The notes under the pieces are model-generated. The model made no database searches. It saw only the letters and a program-made list of their open reading frames with translations, and was not told the origin of the DNA. From Bifidobacterium goeldii (lineage in GTDB: Bacteria; Actinomycetota; Actinomycetes; Actinomycetales; Bifidobacteriaceae), in NCBI RefSeq assembly GCF_003951095.1, contig NZ_QXGL01000006.1, forward strand, positions 62,001 to 126,000: DNA of 64,000 bases. The letters are read 5' to 3'. Shown here piece after piece: positions 63,026-64,000 of this stretch. Each line of letters begins with the position of its first letter. Position 1 is the first letter of the stretch. A program made the position numbers and the translations under genes.

Positions 63026-63981
63026 GACTCCGTTTCTGCTGGAGCCGCAGGGGCTGCTGGAGTTGCCGGTGCGGTCGGCGTAATCGGCGCAGTCGCAGCC
63101 GGAGCAGCCGGAGCAGCCGGTGCCGAAGGAGGCACAGCAGGCGTCTGCCCAGCACCGCCATCAAGCCAATCCAATCGTGCTGCAGCGTGACGGCCGCCAA
63201 CCAGTTGCAAGAATCGCTCTTCCAAGTCCTCACCGGCAGCAACTTGTTCCACAGTTCCCGCTGCGCACACCTGACCGTTATTGACCACAGCGACGTGCGT
63301 ACACATCTTCTCAACAAGCGACATCACATGTGAAGAGATGATTACTGTGCCGCCAGTGTTCGCATATTCGATCAGAATGTCTTTCAGATTCGCGCTCGAC
63401 ACTGGGTCTACTGATTCGAACGGCTCATCGAGCACAAGAATGCGCGGACTGTGAATCATTGCAGAAGCGAGGCAGATTTTCTTCGTCATACCAGCGGAAT
63501 AGTCCGCCACCATCGTGTTTGCAGCACCCATTAAATCAAATGCGGCAAGCAGATCATTGGCACGCTGAGAAGCAACCGCGCGTTTCATGCCGCGCAGCAT
63601 GCCGGAGTAGACCAGCAGCTGCATGCCGGTAAGACGGTCAAAAATCTGGTCAGGCTGCGGCATGACACCGATGTCACGCTTGACAGCGTTTACATCACTC
63701 CACACGTCACGGCCAAGAATCATGGCCATGCCACCATCGGGCACCAGCAGACCGGTCACCATGTTGAGCGTCGTAGTTTTACCAGCACCATTCGGGCCAA
63801 CAAGCCCATAAAAAGAGCCGACTGGAATATCCAACGATAAACCGTTGACTGCGATTTTGTCGTCAAAATGTTTGAACAGTCCACGAATGGAAACAGCCGC
63901 CTGTGGATTTGGCGGAACCGGCTGCGGCCAAGGAGCAGGAGAGGAAAATCCAACAGGCGTCTGTGTATTGTCTAAGCTCAT
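63022..63981 (-). CDS. ABC transporter ATP-binding protein with Ala/Pro-rich tail
   Basis: 319 aa. Walker A GPNGAGKTTTLNMV, Q-loop MPQPDQIFDRLTG, signature-like YSAGMTKKICLASAM, Walker B ILVLDEPFESVDP and switch SSHVMS. The signature 'SAGM' in place of SGGQ is typical of CcmA/NatA-type ATPases. The last ~45 residues are a low-complexity Ala/Pro/Thr tail (PAAPAATAPITPTAPATPAA). It forms a two-gene operon with the permease. The start is 19 bp inside the window edge. Confidence 0.92.
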   Translation of the reverse strand: MSLDNTQTPVGFSSPAPWPQPVPPNPQAAVSIRGLFKHFDDKIAVNGLSLDIPVGSFYGLVGPNGAGKTTTLNMVTGLLVPDGGMAMILGRDVWSDVNAVKRDIGVMPQPDQIFDRLTGMQLLVYSGMLRGMKRAVASQRANDLLAAFDLMGAANTMVADYSAGMTKKICLASAMIHSPRILVLDEPFESVDPVSSANLKDILIEYANTGGTVIISSHVMSLVEKMCTHVAVVNNGQVCAAGTVEQVAAGEDLEERFLQLVGGRHAAARLDWLDGGAGQTPAVPPSAPAAPAAPAATAPITPTAPATPAAPAAPAETES

Positions 63982-64000
63982 ACCATCTACTCTAACCGTG

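Overview
The window reads as chromosomal DNA of a Bifidobacterium, or a very close relative in the Actinomycetota. The evidence is GC-rich core genes with strong AAGGAG-type ribosome binding sites, the actinobacterial block dacB-tilS-hpt-ftsH-folE-folP-folBK-DUF3180, an EttA gene with a GTG start, an LSKTG-type wall-anchored protein and a large secreted starch-degrading enzyme. The species cannot be fixed by eye; a starch-using human-gut species is the best guess. I saw no rRNA, tRNA or CRISPR array.

Layout. (1) 269-3661: an SNF2-family helicase. (2) 3743-8416: a tightly overlapping four-gene minus-strand operon (VWA lipoprotein, XpaC-like membrane protein, membrane-anchored solute-binding-like protein, TelA). 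(3) 8694-13278: transporters (EamA exporter, MacB-like ABC pair with a Ser/Asp-rich permease, TauE-type permease). (4) 13371-16616: a composite palindromic element, a tiny Cys/His protein, a lipase-like protein and a ROK glucokinase. (5) 16768-21910: first half of an exopolysaccharide (EPS) locus (BY-kinase, DUF4012 protein, priming glycosyltransferase). (6) 22178-30319: a small membrane protein/HTH pair, a wall-anchored protein, a low-molecular-weight tyrosine phosphatase, a second composite element and a 1522-residue multidomain alpha-amylase. (7) 30424-40980: an AT-rich second EPS half (pyruvyl transferase, nitroreductase-like protein, glycosyltransferases, acyltransferase, Wzx, Wzy, DUF4422), visibly foreign in base composition. 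(8) 41283-46305: an accessory patch with a two-gene AAA ATPase/TOPRIM-like module and two trailing small ORFs, a frameshifted ribbon-helix-helix antitoxin-like gene, and hipBA with four operators. (9) 46831-48369: an MFS exporter broken by one in-frame stop. (10) 48686-63981: housekeeping genes (ettA, tesB, folate operon, ftsH, hpt, tilS, dacB, ABC pair).

How it fits together. Regions 5 and 7 plus the phosphatase make up a Wzx/Wzy-type EPS pathway: a WbaP-like enzyme primes the lipid carrier, several glycosyltransferases extend, and acyl- and pyruvyl-transferases decorate. Wzx flips the unit, Wzy polymerises it, and the Wzz/BY-kinase with its phosphatase sets chain length. The plus-strand acyltransferase appears switched OFF by an 8-C tract directly after its start; seven Cs would restore a 365-residue protein. 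A second homopolymer (9 bases) lies just upstream of the priming transferase. Together they suggest a phase-variable surface polysaccharide. This is the most interesting inference in the window, followed by the ATPase/TOPRIM-like candidate defence module.
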